NCBI GenBank assembly: GCA_023101725.1 | Contig: JALJCO010007865.1 | Location: forward strand, 370,001 to 434,000 | DNA: 64,000 nucleotides | Reading direction: 5' to 3' | Origin: Atherinomorus stipes | Lineage: Eukaryota > Chordata > Actinopteri > Atheriniformes > Atherinidae | Shown here: positions 59,114-64,000 of the stretch, in pieces | How the letters are laid out: every line of letters starts with the position of its first letter | Position numbering within the stretch: position 1 is the first letter of the stretch | Notes under the pieces: generated by a model | What the model was told of the DNA's origin: nothing | What the model saw: only the letters and a program-made list of their open reading frames with translations | Databases searched by the model: none | Made by a program: the position numbers and the translations under genes

Positions 59114-59365
59114 TGGGGAGTGTGTAGCGTAGTGGTTACTGTCATGGGCTGGGGTGCGGCAGACCCGGGCTTGAGTCCCCAACATGACACTCGGGTAAAC
59201 CACTGTGGGCGCTCGAGCAAGGTCTCCAACCCCCACCAACTGCTCCCCGGCTTTAAATAGCAGCCCACTGCTCTCAGGTTCAACCCGAGATGGGTTACAT
59301 GCAGAGAATGAATTTCCTGATTGGCACACTAATTGGGGTTAATAAAGTATATCTCTTATCTTTTT
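59114..59365 (+). mobile_element. tRNA-derived SINE
   Basis: A-box-like TAGCGTAGTGG at 59125-59135 and B-box-like GGCTTGAGTCC at 59168-59178, as in a tRNA-derived head. The tail GGGGTTAATAAAGTATATCT is the usual fish LINE-like 3' end. Nearly full length. The 109- and 86-codon minus frames across it are shadows. Confidence 0.85.
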
Positions 59366-59980
59366 ACAACGACCAGCCCAGGAGGAACCCTGCCTAGTAA
59401 CTGGGATAGACTCCCAAAGTTAAAGGATTATTACTGTATTTAGCATGTAACTTTGATTCTTATGACATTATTATTCAAATCAAAGAAAGTAATTATCATT
59501 TCATTATAATTGAACTGTTTAGTGTTTCTATACATTCAGGCTTGTGATTGGGTCATGGCATCTTTGAAGGTGACATTTATTCATAATTATATTTATTTAT
59601 TTTGTTTATTTCTTTTTAATGGTGATTCAATGCAGGAGCTTGTGTTGTGCGTGTTGTAGTTCCTGTATGTTTGTCTCAGCATCATGTTTGTGTTTTGTAT
59701 GTGCTGTATGTTCTGTAAGAATTTGTGTTCATGTATTGTATGTATCGTATTGTATTAGGTGTGTATTTTATGTATTTTCACTCATGGAAGTTTGAAGACC
59801 CCAGGAAGTATAGCTGCTGCTTTGCAAAAGTTCATGGGGACCTTAATAAACTAAACTAAAATCCAGCTCCCCCGCATGCCTGAACTGGAGTAAGAGGTGT
59901 AGGAAATGGATGGATGGAACAACAAACATACGGTACAAAACATGGAGCCTCTTGACTACGACTTTGCTAAAAACAAGACA
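59366..59980. other. No gene seen; SINE tail fragment
   Basis: AT- and TG-rich. At 59862-59915 GCCTGAACTGGAGTAAGAGG and ATGGATGGATGG resemble the 3' end of the repeat at 62621. Confidence 0.45.
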
Positions 59981-60940
59981 GGGTTCCCACTCTTTTCTTT
60001 AAGTTATTGTCCAGGACTTTTCTAGGACATTTTTAGGACTTTTCCTGTTGTTACAGTACAAGTCAAGTTATCACAACATAATAAATTCCACCCCAGGCTT
60101 CTGGAGAAGTGTTCTACAATTGTAGCTTACATTTTGTACAGCGATGAAGCAGCAATGAAGCAGTGACAAATCAGCAATGAATCAGTGGAAGAAGTAACGA
60201 ATTGGAGACAAAGAAGTGACGAATCAGAAAAGCAGCAGAGACGAAGAAGTGACTAAGAAGCAAACGAATCAGAGACGAAGAAGCGACAAAGCAGAGAAGC
60301 AGAGATGAATCAGCGATTAAGAAGCAATGAAGCAGCGAGAAAAGCAGCGACAAAGAAGTGATGAAGAAGCAACGAATCAGAGACAAAGAAGCAATGAATC
60401 AGAGATGAAGAAGCGACGAAGACGCGACGAAGCAGAGAAGCAGCAGAGATGAAGCAGCAGAGATGAAGCAGCAGAGGCGAAGAAGCAGTGACGAAGAAGT
60501 GGCGAAGAAGCAACGAATCAGAGACGAAGAAGCGACGAATCAGAGATGAAGAAGTGACAAAGCAGAGACGAAGACTTGACGAAGCAGAGAAGAAGATGCG
60601 ACGAAGAAGCAGTGACGAAGAAGCAACGAATCAGCAATGAAGAAGCAAAGAAGCAGCGACAAAGAAGCAACGTATCAGAGACGAAGAAGCGACGAAGCAG
60701 AGACGAAGAAGCGATGAAGAAGCAACGAAGACGTGACAAAGGGGAAGCGGCGGAAGCGGAGGAAGCAGGTGAAGCGGCGAGGAAGCGACAATTCAGGGAC
60801 AAAGCAGCGTGAGAGGAAAAATAATTTTTCAGAACAATTCAAGCTTGTCCAGGACATTTTACTCTTTTTCTCATTTTCCATATGTTTTCCATGACTGGAA
60901 AAAGGTTTTCCAGGTTTTCCAGGATTCGTGGGAACCCTGC
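59981..60940. mobile_element. Element J with CAGGGTTCCCAC ends
   Basis: The left end CAGGGTTCCCACTCTTTT and the right end read inward CAGGGTTCCCACGAATCC are inverted repeats, with GTCCAGGACTTTT-type motifs in both flanks. It is flanked by CAAGA on both sides, a partial duplication. The interior is a GAAGAAGC-type minisatellite. A partial inverted copy is at 38335. The ends look hAT-like; no transposase. Confidence 0.75.
60135..60800. repeat. Degenerate GACGAAGAAGCGACGAA minisatellite
   Basis: About 660 bp of irregular units such as GACGAAGAAGC, GACGAATCAGA and GAAGCAGAGA, purine-rich on the plus strand. Frames of 67-94 codons on both strands (Ser/Leu/Phe- or Lys/Arg/Glu-rich) come from the repeat and are not genes. 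Confidence 0.9.
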
Positions 60941-61977
60941 AAGAAAAGAAGGCGGCACTTTTCTAGAAATTGGTTAAATAAGATTTCAACCCATGGACGT
61001 GCATCTGCACCTGTAAAACTGCTTTGAGCAAAGTCTCTTCAATCAGGTTTAGTCGAGGAATGGAACGTTTTAACAAACCACACACTGCTTCCTGCCGGTA
61101 CTTAATATTGATACTAATTCACACAACTCCGTGGCATGTTGGAGATTTTCGACATCTGCTGCTGACAGAGAGATAGAGAGAAAGAAAGAAAGATCACTCG
61201 CTCTGTAGGTGGAAGGCTTTGATCACACACACATACACACTCCCAGACACAGATATCCTTAACCTGAAGAGCCACGGAGCACGGGGGGAACGGCAGAAAA
61301 GGAGCTGGAATGATGATGAGAGAATGTGAAAGACTGCAGGCCACTGGAATAATCCTCTAGTCTTTAATTAAAACTTCCTCATGATCACAGGCGGAACGAC
61401 AGACTGAAGATGGCAGAGAGAGTCGCAGAGAAAGAAAGAGCAAAGGAGAGATAAAAAGTCATTTTTTATTCCTTTTTTAAAGCCTCTTTTTCTTCCATAA
61501 ATCAGTCTCCTTATGTGTCCTCTTCAGCCGCACTCCTGTTTCAACTAACATTTGTCTGCAACATAACAGTAAGCAGATGAAACACCGGTTTTCAGGCACG
61601 TCACAGATCCTCAATCAGACTCGCAGTCGGCTGCTGGACCCCCGTATGAGAAGATCTGAAATATGTATGAGCAGATTTCTGTTCTCAGTTAAAGCAAGAA
61701 CTGCCTGCATCTTTTACGGGAATATTGTAGGGGTAAAACTAACCTGTTTTTTTCATTTTTAATTCCACTTTTAGTTGTTTTATCCCTAAATCACCGTTCT
61801 CACATGATTCATACAGGAGATCCATCTCTGCCCCACATCTGAGGGTGTGGGTTGTTCCCAGGAAAACCTTGTCAAATCTACTCTGCCAGTAACAAGCAGC
61901 AGGTTCTGCTGTTGACTCCTGTTTGGTGTCCTTTATTGGACTGGATGGTTGAAGTCTGAAGAAACCCAACAAACAGG
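60941..61977. other. No gene seen
   Basis: Short GA and GAAA stretches at 61165-61195. A charged frame at 61401-61460 follows a fair acceptor (CTCATGATCACAG), but two frames are open and no donor follows, so it is not called. Confidence 0.4.
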
Positions 61978-62110
61978 TAGGGTTGCCACCTTTCAGACAA
62001 AAAAAAAAAAAAGGGACACCCACCATAGGTCATCGGGGCCATGACCACCACGGGCTGACACTCGTAGGGTGGGCCCCCCACAACATGCTATATTTTGTGG
62101 GAGTGCTTTT
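61978..62110. repeat. TAGGGTTGCCACCTTTC hAT-like end
   Basis: GTAGGGTTGCCACCTTTCAG, an A13 run and AGGGACACCC are the left end of a common vertebrate hAT-like MITE. No right end was found before the window ends, so the element's length is unknown; a SINE at 62621 may lie inside it. Confidence 0.5.
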
Positions 62111-62620
62111 AGGAAAGGAGTGATCAATAAAACAATTGGTCACACTTAAAGCTTAAAATGCTGCAATGCACACATTGTTATGCAACATTGTTGCACAGAA
62201 ATTAGTAATATTTAGGCTACATATGCTGAAATTACACCCATCCCTATTTAAAATACGACAAGGAAAAACTGTATAACATAGTGCCATATGATATGCACAA
62301 AACTTAGGTATTGCATTATCAATAAAACCTTGTTTAGGAACCGATGAAATCTGTTTTATTTTTTCTAAAATACAATTTTAATTTTTCCCATTTTTTGGTA
62401 TTTTTCCGTTTTTAATTTTTTAGAATTCCGTTTTTATCATTTTACACCAATTTAACACCAACACAGTGTATAAAACAATTAAATATAGCCAATTAATGCC
62501 ACTATAATTAAAAACTTGAATGCTTTCACGCTTTTAAACATATTTAAGGCAAAAACATGGCACAAGTTTAAACAAAAAAAGAAAATAGCAGTGGTAAATA
62601 ATACATAATTCGGAACAGAC
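62111..62620. other. No gene seen
   Basis: Very AT-rich, with T runs at 62380-62420. Confidence 0.4.
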
Positions 62621-62910
62621 CAGGGCTGCACGGTGGCGTGGTGGTTAGCACCGCAGCCTCACAGTAAGAAGGTCACTGGTTCGATTCCCAGCTGGGGAGG
62701 GGGTTTGAACAATTCCAACTGTGGCCTTCCTGTGCGGAGTTTGCATGTTCTCCCCGTGTATGCGTGGGTTCTCTCTGTGTTGGCCCTGCAACAGACTGGC
62801 AACCTGTCCAGGGTGTACCCCGCCTCTCGCCTGATAATAGCTGGGATAGGCTCCAGCAACCCCCGCGACCCTGAACTGGATAAGCGGTACCGACTGACTG
62901 ACTGACTGAC
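62621..62910 (+). mobile_element. tRNA-like SINE or retroelement tail with A and B boxes
   Basis: A-box-like TGGCGTGGTGG at 62634-62644 and a perfect B box GGTTCGATTCC at 62678-62688. The body contains GTGCGGAGTTTGCATGTTCT and TGTCCAGGGTGTACCCCGCC, one of the commonest teleost repeats. The 3' end is a (CTGA)n stretch. It is not a tRNA gene: the acceptor stem and the 3' half do not fit. Confidence 0.85.
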
Positions 62911-64000
62911 CTCAGAACAGTACTAAGTTACAGATGGTGGTCCACACCATAGACCATAAGAAACACATGTCCGGGTTAGATCACCGGACACACAGGCTAA
63001 TAATCATGGTCATGGGCCTGTATTCTGCTGCTTTGAAAACACGTCGGAAAACACTGAGAAACACTCCATCTGCAGTCAGTCTGCAGCCTGCAGCCTTACT
63101 ATAGTGACCCCCCTTTGGAGCATTTTTCTGAGCAAAGCGTGATTTCCCTTTTTATTAAGCAAACAACACATTTTTGACAATCATTGCTCTTTTTTGTTTT
63201 TTATAGGGCCCTACTTCTTACAATAACATGCTGTCATGCATATACCACATGGCAGTAGCAGCAGCACCCAAAGGAGATCTGTTTGTGTGTGTGCAACGAT
63301 TAACTCAAAATATAAGCCTAGTAAATACATTAAGAACTGTATTGCTGCTGTCGGATGCAAACCTCCAGTTATTTTTCAGGAAGTGACAAAGAACATGTAG
63401 TTTTGTAAAACCTGGACACATCATCAAACTTTGGATTGTTTTTTTTTGTTTTTTTTACATTAAAGTCATTTGATTGTATTAGTTTATTCATTTACTTTTT
63501 TCACCAAATAAAGCTCACATGAAGTAGAGGGTTTTTTAATGATGTAAAATGGAGATAGAAGGTTTGTTCCCGACAGCGACGGTATGTAACTGTTGTAGAC
63601 AGCTCTGTTGTGTGACTGTGTGGTACACCTGTGTCACCTCAGCTGTAACCTAGAGTGGGATGACAGATAAATTGAACTGAACAGTATTTCTGTTGCTGCA
63701 TCTTCTGGCTTGAAAGAAAGTCAGGTCATCTGGACAGTTAAACCACACAAACAAAAGAATATATGTGTACATAACTGAACACTGTAGTCCTCAAAATAAA
63801 CATTTTGACACAGAATACACAGAAAGCTCAATCTATAAAATATTTTGTGTGTGTGCATAAATACCGTCTATATACTGTATATATATGTATATTCTAATAA
63901 TAGTAATATTCTTGTAACAATTTTTATTGATCTATCAAATGTTAATCTTTTACTATGATTTATTGTTTAAATAACCATATAATATATTTATATTGGCTGC
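62911..64000. other. No gene seen
   Basis: AT-rich to the end of the window, with TG and TA short repeats near 63845-63900. No coding exon or repeat end supported. Confidence 0.45.

Noticed and set aside
59125..59178. tRNA gene suggested by A and B boxes
   Set aside because: Followed by a SINE body and a LINE-like tail; not a tRNA.
60171..60881. Several 67-94-codon frames on both strands
   Set aside because: They are encoded by the minisatellite of element J.
62634..62688. tRNA gene suggested by A and B boxes
   Set aside because: The boxes belong to a SINE-like repeat. No cloverleaf or acceptor stem can be formed.

Overview
This window looks like intronic and intergenic DNA from a teleost fish, probably a percomorph. 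The evidence is the repeat content. It holds Tc1-type transposons with long inverted ends, several hAT-type elements, many short nonautonomous DNA transposons (MITEs), tRNA-derived SINEs with internal A and B boxes, L2/Rex-like LINE debris, and long (GT)n, (AT)n, (CT)n and (GAAA)n microsatellites. No complete host gene, rRNA, true tRNA or CRISPR array was found. The longest reading frames lie in low-complexity DNA and are not genes.

Layout. 1-5 kb: a GAAA microsatellite, a TTAA-flanked MITE (family A), an inverted pair carrying 21-bp repeat arrays, and SINE fragments. 5-16 kb: a 1.28-kb MITE (family K), two candidate coding exons of one plus-strand gene (10228-10280 and 14576-14722, phase-compatible), and a second family A MITE nested in another repeat. 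16-23 kb: a hAT-type element holding a dead Tc1 element, a candidate cysteine-rich exon, and a fold-back MITE split by another element. 26-38 kb: an L2-like LINE fragment cut by a TTAA MITE, then a hAT element (from 31561) whose transposase gene is interrupted by a TTAA MITE, then nested MITEs. 38-44 kb: a nearly full-length but dead Tc1 element and a roughly 1-kb purine-only tract. 44-52 kb: a candidate exon, a LINE endonuclease relic split by a hAT-type element, and a 32-unit 21-bp array. 53-64 kb: a giant-hairpin MITE, further TTAA MITEs, a minus-strand LINE pseudogene, SINEs, and a minisatellite-bearing element.

The main theme is a large cohort of unrelated MITE families that all begin with AGG (or AG) next to a duplicated TTAA. 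This fits mobilisation by one TTAA-specific transposase class, Kolobok/T2-like rather than classical piggyBac. In several cases the window holds both the filled and the empty target site, so the insertions can be read directly. Host genes are represented at most by short exons. I cannot name the gene or genes.
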